Shown here in pieces: positions 1-10,900 of a stretch of 63,820 nucleotides of DNA. A model generated the notes under the pieces. That model saw only the letters and a list, made by a program, of their open reading frames with translations, did not search any database and was not told the DNA's origin. Origin of the DNA: Coemansia sp. RSA 922. Taxonomy: Eukaryota > Kickxellomycota > Kickxellomycetes > Kickxellales > Kickxellaceae. Within the stretch, counting starts at the first letter, position 1; the number at the start of each line of letters is the position of its first letter. Location: assembly GCA_027577415.1 (NCBI GenBank), contig JANBQS010000018.1, positions 1 through 63,820 on the forward strand. Direction: 5' to 3'. A program made the translations under genes and the position numbers.

Positions 1-39
1 CGTAGCCAGGATGACTACATGGTATTAGCGTACTACTAG
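1..39 (+). CDS. 3' end of a DM9/DUF3421 protein (partial, cut by window edge)
   Basis: The first 39 bases read in frame as the last twelve codons RSQDDYMVLAYY and a TAG stop. The same twelve residues end the complete DM9-repeat gene on the minus strand at 62452..62919. The window therefore opens inside a second copy of that gene. It converges on the MAT2B-like gene with 17 bp between stop codons, as the right-hand copy converges on a MAT2B fragment. Only the tail is visible, so intactness of the rest cannot be judged. Confidence 0.75.
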   Translation, partial: RSQDDYMVLAYY

Positions 40-56
40 AATAAACTACTATGTGT

Positions 57-965
57 TCACTTTTGCTTAATGTAGTCAGTCCACCACTGCTCAAATGGCA
101 CGTACGCGACGTTGACACCAATCTCTTCCAATGCCTCTGTTGACAGCTGTGTGTTGTCTGGACGTGAGGCTGCCATTTGCTCAGAATCAGGTTTCTCAGT
201 GACAGGCACCAAGTTCTGCATATTGTCTTCCACGCCAAGTAGATGGGCAAACACGCGGCACATATCGTACTTTGTCATCTTCTCTGCTGCCGAAAAGTGG
301 AATATGCCAGCGACGCCCTCGCCCACAGCTCCAACGCTGATATCGCTCAGATCGACAAGCACCCGCGCCACGTCCTCAGTACACGTAGGGAACCGAGCTT
401 GCCAGGCGTCCATCTGCACGCCAGCCCCGCTCTTAACAACATCGACGAGCACATTGACAGCACTCTCCGCCGCATACTCCGTCGGCCCATAGAGCACTGG
501 CACGCGTAAGATAGCTGCCTCGGGGTTAGCCTTCTGCACCGCCCGTTCTCCGGCCAACTTTGTGCGCCCGTAAAAATTCAGAGGATTAGGCTCATCACCG
601 ACCTCATACGGTGGCGAAGTACCATCGAATACGTAGTCTGTGGAGATGTATACAAAGAATGTTCCATGGTCCTGAGCGATCTGAGCCAAAAGTCCTGGTA
701 CTACGGCGTTGAGCTGCTCGGTCGCAGACTGGTTCTTCTCGGCAACGTCTGGACGCTTCTCAGCTGCGCAGTGGATGATGGCTTGTGGCTGCTCGGCAGT
801 GAAGAACTCTTCTACTGCTGAGGTATCATTCAGATCAAGTTTGACGAGCTTTGGCGGCTGTGCTCGGGTTAGCGCTGTGCCTACCACTGTGTGTCCGCGT
901 CGCTCGGCTTCAAGAACCACTTGCCGTCCCAACAGTCCCGAAGCTCCAGTTACGACGACCTTCAT
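57..965 (-). CDS. MAT2B-like / RmlD-type NAD(P)-dependent reductase (methionine adenosyltransferase beta-subunit family)
   Basis: This is a short-chain dehydrogenase-like protein of about 302 aa. The N-terminal strand and Rossmann motif MKVVVTGASGLLG is followed by the family signature ISTDYVFDG, the catalytic-type YGRTK (YxxxK) and a conserved LRVPVLYGP segment. These features match the RmlD substrate-binding family. In eukaryotes that family includes MAT2B, the regulatory subunit that binds and modulates S-adenosylmethionine synthetase. The frame is open for seven further codons upstream (to 986), but I chose the internal ATG at 965 because it begins directly with the first beta strand of the nucleotide-binding fold. 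The gene is divergent to PPM1, a SAM-dependent methyltransferase, across a 245 bp shared promoter, a suggestive but unproven SAM connection. A diverged copy of the last ~55 codons lies at 62266..62434. An RmlD-like enzyme with another sugar-nucleotide role cannot be excluded. Confidence 0.8.
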   Translation of the reverse strand: MKVVVTGASGLLGRQVVLEAERRGHTVVGTALTRAQPPKLVKLDLNDTSAVEEFFTAEQPQAIIHCAAEKRPDVAEKNQSATEQLNAVVPGLLAQIAQDHGTFFVYISTDYVFDGTSPPYEVGDEPNPLNFYGRTKLAGERAVQKANPEAAILRVPVLYGPTEYAAESAVNVLVDVVKSGAGVQMDAWQARFPTCTEDVARVLVDLSDISVGAVGEGVAGIFHFSAAEKMTKYDMCRVFAHLLGVEDNMQNLVPVTEKPDSEQMAASRPDNTQLSTEALEEIGVNVAYVPFEQWWTDYIKQK

Positions 966-1210
966 TTCTAGGAAATATATGAGCAAAAAAAAAACAACAA
1001 CTGGTAAATAAATTTGTTGAGATAAGAGGTGAGAGCCGTCAGCCTAAACAGCCTTTGTCCTGTCCCCTCTACCCCTAATCCGCCATTGAACCGAACCGAT
1101 GTGTTCTCTCGTGTACAAACTTGGCCCCTCATTACTTTCTTTTTTTTTTTTTTTTCCTCTCCTTGAAAATAATGTGTTACCTTTAACTTGTCTTTTATTT
1201 TTTTTCCCTC
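966..1210. promoter_or_regulatory. Shared divergent promoter MAT2B-like / PPM1
   Basis: These 245 bp separate two head-to-head genes. They carry an A-rich run near 987-997 on the MAT2B-like side and T-rich tracts (1139-1156 and around 1190-1205) directly before the PPM1 start, typical fungal leader composition. I see no clear TATA box on either side. Confidence 0.45.
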
Positions 1211-2212
1211 ATGGATCCAAGTCGCTTTACAGAGAGTCAAAAGGCCGGTGGTGCTAGTAACGCCGACCATGCTGTCCAGGGGACTAGCAACGACGCCGCT
1301 GTCAGCCGCGAGTCAGCGGCGCGCCTAGGCTACATAGTCGACCCATTTATCCAACACTTTGTTAAACCCGCTCAGCGCCGCGCCCCACTAATAAACCGCG
1401 GTACATTTTGCCGATTCCACGGCGTGCAAAACACCCTATGTCAATTTGTCCAAGCACTAGGAGCAACTACTCAAGCATCAGGGCAAATCGTAGTCCTAGG
1501 TGCCGGCTTTGATACCTCGTATTTCATCTTGGAAAAGGAAGGAATGAGTGTCGGCAAATACTTTGAAATCGATTTTGCTGAAATAACTGCTAAAAAGGCT
1601 GCTACCATATATCGACACTCGGGTCTTAAATCTTTGTTGCCCAAAGATACGGAGGTCGCGTTGGGTGGCTCTGAATTACATTCGTCGAGGTATTCGCTTT
1701 TATCGGGCGATTTGCGTCAGTTCCAAACACATCTGGTCCCCAAGCTTGTTGAGCGTGGGTTTGACCTCAATGAGCCTACGCTTTTCCTCAGCGAGTGCGT
1801 ACTTATTTACCTTGACCCCGAACACTCAGACAGTATTATTGACTGGATTACGCAGTCGGTTCCAAATGCCGCAATACTGACTTATGAGCAGATCAGACCT
1901 GACGACCGGTTCGGCCAGATGATGATCGATAACTTGAGAGCTCGACAGCTCGAGCTACGTGGTCTACATGCATATCCGACGCTGGAGAGTACTAGTCAGC
2001 GCTTCCTGTCTCGTGGCTGGCACTCGTCAACAGCAGTGGATTTGGCTGAATACCATGACCGTTGTATAGATGATGGTGAGCGTGTGAGATTGGCCAAGCT
2101 CGAGTTTTTGGATGAGTGGGAGGAGTTTACACTTTTGGCTCAGCACTACGCCTTTACATTTGCCTATTCTAAGGATTCCGACCCATTCCAAATGCTTTGT
2201 CCATTGAAATAG
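1211..2212 (+). CDS. PPM1: Leucine carboxyl methyltransferase 1 (PP2A methyltransferase)
   Basis: The 333 aa product belongs to the LCMT1/Ppm1 family, which transfers a methyl group from S-adenosylmethionine to the C-terminal leucine of the PP2A catalytic subunit and so controls holoenzyme assembly. Visible hallmarks in order are the early conserved segment RLGYIVDPFIQHFV, the RG-containing stretch INRGTFCR, the SAM-binding motif VVLGAGFDTSYF, the acidic KYFEIDFAEIT that contacts the ligand, FLSECVLIYLDP and the C-terminal TYEQIRPDDRFGQMM. Length matches the family (about 310-350 aa). The coding sequence is uninterrupted. It starts at the first ATG after a T-rich leader. The first ~35 residues are low-complexity and not conserved. 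Confidence 0.92.
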   Translation: MDPSRFTESQKAGGASNADHAVQGTSNDAAVSRESAARLGYIVDPFIQHFVKPAQRRAPLINRGTFCRFHGVQNTLCQFVQALGATTQASGQIVVLGAGFDTSYFILEKEGMSVGKYFEIDFAEITAKKAATIYRHSGLKSLLPKDTEVALGGSELHSSRYSLLSGDLRQFQTHLVPKLVERGFDLNEPTLFLSECVLIYLDPEHSDSIIDWITQSVPNAAILTYEQIRPDDRFGQMMIDNLRARQLELRGLHAYPTLESTSQRFLSRGWHSSTAVDLAEYHDRCIDDGERVRLAKLEFLDEWEEFTLLAQHYAFTFAYSKDSDPFQMLCPLK

Positions 2213-2721
2213 ATCCAGATCTCTTAATGCTTTTTTCCCCCACGATTTCACTAACTGTTATGTGTGTCATGTATGTCAAGCTACAGAGTACCCAAAGTGT
2301 GGCAATATATACTACTATCAAGTGCCTGGCAATGTTTTAGAGCAAGACGCGACAAGTAATACTAAAACCAATTTACAAGCATGTCTAGAGGCGGTTGCAT
2401 GGGATTAATTCCTTTGATTTTCAAAGCAATCACCAAAGCAATTTATGTTAAAGTCTGCCAACACGTGGAGCGCGCGACTTTCTTTGTTCAAAGGGGGATG
2501 TTATTTTGGGCTATAGTGCTAGAGCAGGCATGTACGTCATCGGTTGGAAGGGAGAGAGTGTCCAGCTTGCTTTCTCTCTATTTTTTCCTGCTCCTCTTGA
2601 CTTTGTGCTCTGCTATAAAAAATACACTTGGGCGGGGTTTTTTGCATTTCTCTCTTTCTCCTCTCCATATTCTCTTTTCTTTACTACTTTTTTTGTCACC
2701 CTAAGAGCACTACTACATATA
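2213..2721 (+). promoter_or_regulatory. Intergenic region and promoter of the small orphan gene at 2722
   Basis: The last half carries a TATA box (TATAAAA, 2614-2620) 101 bp before the ATG, followed by a long pyrimidine-rich leader. Further upstream are a TACGTCA word at 2533-2539 and a CAAAGGGGG stretch near 2492, reminiscent of CRE-like and stress-response elements. A TACGTCA/TGACGTA word also occurs upstream of related small genes at 24.5 and 51.6 kb. Confidence 0.5.
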
Positions 2722-3108
2722 ATGTCTGATCCTTTAGCTTCAGTAACGCATATAGTAAATGACGAAAGCAGGGACAGATTCGTTGAAGGCAATGCAAAGA
2801 GTTTGATTGTAGGCTACTGTGATATTAAGTACATGTCAGTTCTGTATAAATATCTCAAACCTCTATTGCCAGAGCATAGAATTGCCATTAGAGATATTTT
2901 TACTTTAAACACCCATGGCGATGGTGGTGCACTTGAAAACGCTACTATAGTGTACGCATTCTATAAAGGCAGCATGGAGGCTGAGGCTCCTGATGTGTCT
3001 CGTGGGCATTTAGAGTGGGTCAAGGATTATGCATGGCAAGAGTATTCAGGGGGTCAAAAAGCTGAAGATGAAAGTCTAGCGTGCCTTGCCAAAGGTTTAG
3101 GCATATAG
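2722..3108 (+). CDS. Small orphan protein (128 aa), divergent member of the multicopy small-protein family
   Basis: I do not recognise this protein. The frame is open further upstream, but the ATG at 2722 follows the TATA box and leader and gives MSDPLASVTHIVND, which lines up with the starts of related genes. The next gene (3709..4110) is a paralogue. They share the pattern SLIVGYCDIKY / SVVAGYYTENY, then YLKPLLPE / YLKPQLPE, then IRDI / VRDV, a short HG-containing turn, and a strand before a final helix. This alternation of hydrophobic strands and helices resembles a thioredoxin-like fold, but the CxxC site is absent. There is no signal peptide or membrane segment, so a cytosolic location is likely. 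Kinship to the seven clear members at 21-24, 37 and 51-54 kb is inferred from size, pattern and promoter type rather than from strong identity. Confidence 0.6.
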   Translation: MSDPLASVTHIVNDESRDRFVEGNAKSLIVGYCDIKYMSVLYKYLKPLLPEHRIAIRDIFTLNTHGDGGALENATIVYAFYKGSMEAEAPDVSRGHLEWVKDYAWQEYSGGQKAEDESLACLAKGLGI

Positions 3109-3708
3109 CAGTGTGTCATTCTAGACATGGTTTCATTGGTATACTCCTACCATATCCAAGTGCAGAGCTCTCTCTACGCTCAAGGTATCATGGCTACACT
3201 AGACTACTTCAAGCAACATTAACAGGACTATATCTTTTCTAATAATGCAAATAAATTGGTTTATTTCTCTGCTTGGAAGTAGTCAACCTTAATGCCATTG
3301 AGTGTTCATTGCATCCCCAAAGTAAAAGTTTCGTGGACGTCGAGTGAAATCAGCTATATTTTTTATTTTCCCTAACCAACTACAACACATGGTATCCTTG
3401 CATGGTTGCTGTCGTGCCTCAAGTCTGTACTCCCAACCTTTTTACCATTATATTCTTTGTTCATGAGCTAAATTCGGATTTTACAACAAGACATGCACTT
3501 ACTGCGGTATCCGTTGGGGGAGGAGAGAATGGCAGTTGTGCTTTCCAAAAAGGGAATTCCCGCTTTCTCTCACAATTTCTATTCTTCGAGCTTCAACCAC
3601 GATTTTCTCTATAAAAGCTTGAACTCTTGGTGTGCTCTTTTTCCTCTCTGCATGCTCTTTTTATATTTTATAAAAACTATATTCTCTAACTAAATACATT
3701 GCTACCTA
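3109..3708 (+). promoter_or_regulatory. Intergenic region and TATA promoter of the small orphan gene at 3709
   Basis: A TATA box (TATAAAAG, 3610-3617) lies 91 bp before the ATG and is followed by a pyrimidine-rich leader, the same layout as the gene just upstream. Nothing coding is evident in the ~250 bp after the preceding stop codon. Confidence 0.45.
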
Positions 3709-4110
3709 ATGAGTACTTGCGACCTTTTTCCACGTCTAGCAAACGACAATGACCTAGACATGTTCCTCAAGGAAGACAAATGTAGCGTAGTAGCTGGCTA
3801 CTATACTGAAAATTACATGGCTTTTCTATACAACTATCTCAAACCTCAGTTGCCAGAGGGGATTGCGTTTGATGTCAGAGATGTTGGTAAATTTAACCCC
3901 CACGGCGAAGCTGGCACGCCTGAAACCAGTAGTCGATTTGCTGTTGTTTTCTCATCATACGAAGGCAAGGAGCAAGTTGATTTTCCTCCTTGGCTCAAGG
4001 ATAAAATAAACACCGCCCAGAGCGAAGCACGAAAAGTATATGAGGAGCTCGAGGTTATAGAGAATAAAAATCTAGAAAGCCTTACCAGCATATTCCGCAC
4101 AATGTGTTGA
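3709..4110 (+). CDS. Small orphan protein (133 aa), paralogue of the 2722 gene
   Basis: I do not recognise the product. It is a tandem paralogue of the preceding gene. It has MSTCDLFPRLANDNDLDMFL, then SVVAGYYTENYMAFLYNYL, PQLPEGIAFDVRDVGKFN, a glycine-rich turn and the strand RFAVVFSSYEGKEQ, ending in a charged helix. The order strand-helix-strand-turn-strand-helix would suit a thioredoxin-like fold lacking redox cysteines (inference). There is no signal peptide, and the ORF is complete and uninterrupted. The pair sits between PPM1 and the fatty acid synthase, which are unrelated conserved genes, so it looks like an accessory insertion. Function is unknown. Confidence 0.6.
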   Translation: MSTCDLFPRLANDNDLDMFLKEDKCSVVAGYYTENYMAFLYNYLKPQLPEGIAFDVRDVGKFNPHGEAGTPETSSRFAVVFSSYEGKEQVDFPPWLKDKINTAQSEARKVYEELEVIENKNLESLTSIFRTMC

Positions 4111-4941
4111 GATTGGGCAGGGCGAACCCCTGCCATACCCAAGAGCAGCACGTCCTATGTGCTCAAGCGTCCTGGATGCACTAGGTTACTCAAGCAGATA
4201 AAATACAAAAAAAACTGCCTCTTTTGCTAGTAGTAAATATATATATATATATATATGTTTGTCTATTTAGCACGGATATTCTACGTATTTTACTAGTCAA
4301 CGTGAGGGTGGGTGCTTATATAGAGAACGCAAGCAGTTTATATAGTTTGGTGGTGACTAGTCAATGTATCCAGTCAAGTATCTGCTGTACCAATTCTTGG
4401 ATTGTCGCAAGATAAGTTGCAGCTGAGTGCCTGGAACAACAAGAAAAATAAATAAATAAATCGATTGCGGTTGCAAAGGCCGTGTGAGTGTGGCTTGATT
4501 ATAGCCTTACTGAATTGGATGCACCACCTCGACACAAGCTGCTATTTTCGGTATGCCACAGGTTGCATGTACGCTCAATATGTACTAGTCATTTGAGTTG
4601 TCATTGTCTGCGGCAGCATTGCGGCTCACTTTTGGTAGTATTGTTCGCAGAATATCAAGCTGAGGCAACAATGTCCTAATTTGCTTCACACGCGCCACAC
4701 TTTTGGGACCAGACGGTGGCTGCCATTCTCACCATGAACGCACTCATATTGAACAAAACAAACCTCTATAATTGTGCACCACAAAGTAAGAGCTGAGTAA
4801 TATAGGCGGCAATCTCCCTGCCAAAAAAAAGCCAGCATTACCAACAACCTCATATTTTAGCTCAATACCTACTAGTTCTTCACATACCTGCTCTATATCA
4901 GATAGCTTATTATACCTTGCCTTATTATCTTGCGGTAGCCG
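4111..4941. other. Intergenic region upstream of the fatty acid synthase, with an (AT)10 microsatellite
   Basis: No convincing gene is present. It contains an (AT)10 tract at 4237-4256 and A-rich runs. The last ~150 bp before the ATG at 4942 are AT-rich and presumably hold the fatty acid synthase promoter. No consensus TATA box is obvious. Confidence 0.4.
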
Positions 4942-7900
4942 ATGACTACCCTTGAACAGATCCAGCTTGAGTGCGGCTCAGCCGTAGCTACGTTTGGCGT
5001 GACCTCCTCATCTGCGTCTTCTATTCGGGAGCTTGCCCAAGCCTTCAGCACCAATCCAACCGAGTCTCTCAGCTCTATTGAGCTCCATGCCGCCTTTATC
5101 CAGCACTGCGTCAAGTTTGGTTGTGCCAAGGTTGTGCTTTGTGTCTTTGATGCCTTTTGCCAGATCTACGGCACCACTACCAGCGACATTCATGTTGTTG
5201 TCCAAACCCCGGGACTCGATGAAGATGCCGTTCGACGTGTGCTCAGGGGCTACTTTTCAGCTTGGCCAATCGCCGCTCGTCTTGGCGTTCCGTCAACAAC
5301 TAGGCCCACTACTTCACCTCCGGCGCTATTTGCCACTGATTCTCTTGGACTCATGGCCATGTTTGGAGGTCAGCGGGGTACAAGCGGCTATTTGGACGAG
5401 GCCGAGTGGCTATTCGACGTTTACCGTCCGCTGTTGATAGATTTTGTGTCTCGCATGTCCTCTTTTCTACATCGCGAGTCGCAGGACAAGCGTATCAGCC
5501 ACGTCTACTCCAAGGGTCTTGACGTGCTTCGTTGGCTGACCACATCTAGTGCAATGCCCGACGAACAGTACTTGTTGTCGATTCCTGTCTGCCTGCCGCT
5601 TGTCGGCCTTATCCAACTGATGCAAGTCATGGTTTTGTACAAGACCCTTGGGATCTCACCTGGTGATTTGGTTAAGCGCTTCAAAGGTATGTTACTCTCG
5701 ACATGCTCAATTGGCGATATGTTGACTGCCCCAATGAAATTGACTAACACTAAACACCAATATCCGTTTTTTTAATCTGTAGTCGCTGTTGGCCACAGCC
5801 AGGGCATTGGCATTGCCGCTGCTTTCTCTGCCCTAACGGATGAGCAGTCGTTCTACACTGTCGGCGAGAGGATTCTCGGTATTCATTTGCTGGCGGGTGC
5901 CTTCCCGCAGATCAAATTTCCTTGCTACAAGGCCCTGACCACGTTGACTGAGGACGCTAAGCCAAGACCTATGGTGTCGGTTCAAGGAGTCACCAAGCCA
6001 GTTCTGGATGAGCTTATTTCAAAGTTCAACAGCCGCCAGCCGTCAGTCGCTGAGTACGCATTCTTAGCTGTGGCCAATGCGGTGGACCAGTTTATCGTGG
6101 CTAGCGAGCTCTCATCTGCGGTCAAATTTGTCGCCTTTTTGCGCAGCGAATCGGCAGACCCAGACCAAGACCAGTCGCGTATTCCCTTTCCCAAGCGCAA
6201 GCCAGTGGTTGCGGTTCAGTATACAACTATTTCGGCGCCGTACCATTGCCCTCTGCTCGAGCCGGCGGCTGACGAGGCATATGCTATGGCAGTGGAGAAG
6301 GAGTGGGTACTCCACGCCAGCGACATGCAGATTTCAGTCCGTGCTAGCGACGATGGTCACGATATCCGTTCAGAGACCAATCTGACCCAGTACCTGTTTA
6401 GCGCCATCTGCGTGCTGCCTGTCGACTGGCCGCAAACTACTCAGTACCCTGGTATTACGCACATTGTTGACTTTGGGCCAGGTGGTCTCAGCGGCTTTGG
6501 CTTGCTTGCTTACAAGAACATCGAGGGCATGGGGGTTCCTGTCATCTGCGCTGGCGCTTTGGTCTCTCGCAGCTCCAAGCCGTACCTGGGCTCCAAGGCC
6601 GATTTGTACCAGACGAAACTAGCTAGCATCACGACTGTCTCCAACTGGTTGGCAGAATTTGGTCCCAAGTTAGTCCGTAATGCCCCTGATGGTCAGCTCC
6701 ACATTGACACACTAATGTCTCGCGTACTGGGAGCGCCGACTGTCATGATTGCTGGTATGTCACCTACAACAACCAACGAGAACTTTGTCGCTGCCATCAA
6801 CAACGCTGGATACCATGCGGAACTGGGGTGCGGTGGCATATTTACTGAGAGCGACATGGAGCGTAAGATCGACAACCTCGTAAATTTGGTCAAGCCCGGA
6901 CAAGGCATTACGCTCAACTGCATCTACATTGACCAGCGCCAGTGGATCTTCCAGTTTCCTGCCTTGCTGCGCTTGCGCGCCAAGGGCGTGCCCATTGCTG
7001 GCCTATGCATTGGCGGCGGTGTCCCATCTCTCGACAGCGCCACAAGTATTATCGATTCACTGCGCTCAGTTGGCGTTCGTCATGTTGCCTTCAAGCCCAG
7101 TACTGCCGGAGCCATTCGAGATGTCGTCAATATTTCCAGGGTACACGCCGACTTCCCCGTTGTGCTGCAGTGGACGGGCGGCAGATCTGGTGGCCACCAC
7201 TCGTTTGAGGACTTTCACCAGCCGATTCTTGAGACCTACGCCGCCATCCGCACTTGCCGCAATGTTGTGCTTATTGCCGGCTCTGGGTTCGGCAATGCGG
7301 AGGGCTCGCTGCCGTACCTTACTGGCGACTGGAGTGTTGAATTTGGCCGCGCTCCAATGCCATTCGACGGTATTTTGCTTGGGTCGCGAGTAATGGTCGC
7401 CAAGGAGGCCGGTACGTCGCTGGCGGCAAAGGAGCTAATAGTCGCTGCATCTGGCTTGAGCGACGCCGAGTGGCACAAGACATATGATGGACCCAGCGGT
7501 GGTGTCATGACCCTTACTAGCGAGTACGGCGAGCTCAACCACATTTTAGCCAATAGGGCGATATTGCTGGGTTTAGACCTGAGATCCACTGTATTCAGCC
7601 AGCCTCGCGAGAAACACGCTGCGCTGCTGTTGGCCCGCAAGGACGAGATCATCGCTCGTCTCAACAGCGACTACTTTAGGCCCTGGTTTGGTCGCAAGGC
7701 TGACGGTCGTGTAGCAGATCTGGAGGAGATGACATATGCCGAGGTCATTAGCCGCCTGGTTGAGCTTATGTACGTCAAGCACCAACAGCGCTGGATCCAC
7801 GAATCATACCGCCAAGCTGTGCTTGACTTTGTTGCCCGCGCCGAGTGTCGTCTTGGTACGGACTTGCCCGAGATGTCGTTTGTGCCTGAGCTTCAAGATG

Positions 7901-10900
7901 TACTGCCGGCCGAGCTAGCACAGTCCTTTACAGATAAATATCCGGTCGCCGAGTCCCAATTGTTGCACTCCGAGGACATTCAGTTCTTTGTCGGTATCTG
8001 CAAGCGTCGTGGCCAGAAGCCAGTTCCTTTCATTGTCATCCTTGACGCAGACTTCGCTGGCATGTTTCATAAAGACAGCCTCTGGCAGTCTGAAGACTTG
8101 GACGCTGTAGTCGAGCAAGACCCACAGCGTGTTGTAATCCAACAGGGTCCAGTTGCTGCCCGCTACTCTACTATTGTCAACGAGCCGGTGAAGGACATTC
8201 TGGACGGCGTATACCATGGCCACATTGCCGCGCTGCTTGGTCGCGACTACGGTGGCGATGCTGTAAATGTCCCAGTTGTCGAGTGTATTGGCGCCCAACC
8301 AGTAGCTGTGATATTACCCGCAAGTGTCACTGTGCAAGAAACTGACTCAAAGCGCACGTATCAGTTGCCTAACGATCAGGACCAGCTCCCAGATCTCGGC
8401 TTGTGGCTCGATGCTCTTGCTGGCCCGACTAACAGCTGGATGCGCGCCTTGCTGACTGCGCCGGTGATTGTCAATGGCTCTATCTATGTCGACAACTTTA
8501 TCCCGCGTGTTTTGCGACCCCGTCCTGGTCATGTAGTCACTGTACTCGCAGACAAACGGCAACCACAGTCACTGGAAGTTGTGGATAGCAGCGGTATTCT
8601 TGCGGTAAGGATTGAACGCCATTTTGACAGCAGCATCGAGTTGAACGTCTACCATCGTCTACCATTGGGAACAACTTCTCTGTGTCGCATGTTTGCCTAT
8701 CAGCCACAACAGCCTCTGACGCCCATCCACTTCATCCTCGAGGGCCATGCCGCACGTATGCGCAAGTTACACATGGAGTTGTTGGTTGACAATGCCGACG
8801 TGCCTACTGAGTGTTCGGAGATATCGGGTACAGACTGCAAGCTCCGTAGTGACGGATTTGTTATAACCAGGGAGCACGTACGCGCATTCTGCCTGAACGT
8901 CGGTAACAAATCCAAGCACTACTGCCGGGAGACCAATGGCAAGCTGCTTGCACCTATGGACTTTTTGATCGTGTCCACAACGCCCAACCTTACTCGGATG
9001 TTGCATTCAAAGACCGTTACCAATGACTTGTTTAAGATCTTGCATCTGAGCAACAAATATTGGATTGTGGACGGCGCACCGATGCTTAGAGTCGGGGAGA
9101 GCGTCAGCAGCGAGTTGGTTGTAGGCGGGCTAGTCAATACTCCTATCGGGCGGAAGGTCCGCCTATTTATCAAGCTATACCGCTGCGGTCAAAATATTGC
9201 CACTATGGAGTCGGTGTTCTTGTATCGGGACGACTTTATCGACATTGACAGGACCTTTGATCACGTACTGGATCAGCGGTTTATCATTCGGTTGGCTACC
9301 ACGGAGGACGTTGCCGCGCTTGATGCCAAGGAGTGGTTTGTCTACTGCGAGAATGTTTCGGCTAGCGTGTCGCCTGGGTCTGACATTAAGTTCTGCCTAG
9401 ACTCCAAGTATCGATTCATGAGCGAGAGCGTCTATTCCAGCGTTTTGACCACCGGTCGCGCCTTTATTAAATATCCTTCTGGTCGATTGGTGCATATTGC
9501 CAACATTTACTTTGAGTGCGGAGTATCAGCCAAGGACCCTGTCGTTGAGTACCTGCGCCGACACCAGAGCGCCCCAGAGGATCTGTTGTTTGACCACGAT
9601 GGCCACCCGTTGGTTTCTTTGGACCACGCACGACAGCCACAAGTTACGGTGTCTGATTCAAACTGCGAGTATGCCAGAGTATCAGCAGATGGTAATCCAA
9701 TCCACACAAACCCGTACATTGCCGATGTCGCGGGCTTGCCTGGTCCAATTACGCATGGGCTGTGGACCAGCGCATCGACTAGGGCGCTGGTTGAGTACTA
9801 CGCTGCTGACGATGAGCCCGAGCGCATTCGCATGTATCAGACAAACTTTGTTGGAATGGTGTTGCCCAAAGACCAGCTACGTACCGAACTGTTCCATGTT
9901 GGCATGAAGGGCGGACGCATGTTGGTCAGGGGCGTTACGTCTAAGGTCGGTGGCGGTCCAGTTCTCGAGTGTACCGCCGAGATTGAGCAGCCGGCTACGG
10001 CCTATGTCTTTACTGGCCAGGGCTCGCAAGAGGTCGGCATGGGCATGGAGCTCTACAATCAGTCGGCTGCTGCTCGCGATGTCTGGGACCGTGCAGACCG
10101 GCACATGGTTGCCAAGTTCGGTGTCTCATTGCTTAAGATTGTTCGAACCAACCCCAAGGAGCTGACGGTGTACTTTGACAGCGAGATTGGCGAAGAGATC
10201 CAGCGCAACTACATGTCCCTCACCAGGAGGTGCAATAGCGACAGTGGAGCTAAGGGTAAAGTCGCCCCACTGTTTCCCGAGGTTACTCTGAGTTCGTCGA
10301 GCTACACGCACCGATCGCCTACCGGCCTGCTCAACTCGACGCAGTTCACGCAAGTTGTCTTGGTTACGTTTGCCATGGCGGCGGTGGCTGATATGCGTGC
10401 CAACATGCTCGTTCAAAAAGATGCCGTATTTGCCGGACACTCGCTAGGCGAATATGCCGCACTAGCTTCAATAAGTGGCATATGCACGCCCGAGAGTATT
10501 TTGGACCTTGTCTTTTTCCGTGGCATGCTCATGCAGTCAGCAGTCGAGCGCGATGACCAGGGTCGTTCACTGTATGGCATGGTCGCTGTGGATCCGTTAC
10601 GCGTGGGTCGTGGCATTGACGACCATGTGCTAACTATGGTGATTGCCGTCATATGTGAGCACAGCAAGGGACTATTGGAGATCGTCAACTACAACGTACG
10701 CGGCTCTCAGTATGTTGTCGCTGGAACACTGCATCAGTTGGCGGTGTTGCGCCTGGTTCTCGATGGCGTTGCTAGTCTTGGCGTGCCTACTGACAACGAC
10801 TGGCAGGCGCATATTTCTCAAATCGTCTGTGATGTCTTGGCTAAGCCCGTCGACAGCCAGCCTGTACGTGGTCGTGCGACTATCCCGCTGCCTGGAATCG

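Noticed and set aside
4237..4256. (AT)10 tract as a telomere or origin signal
   Set aside because: It is a simple microsatellite without accompanying motifs.
5687..5775. Reading the first fatty acid synthase frame through to a stop, giving a separate 277 aa protein
   Set aside because: The point of divergence is a consensus donor GTATGT, and splicing restores GHSQG exactly, so this is an intron.
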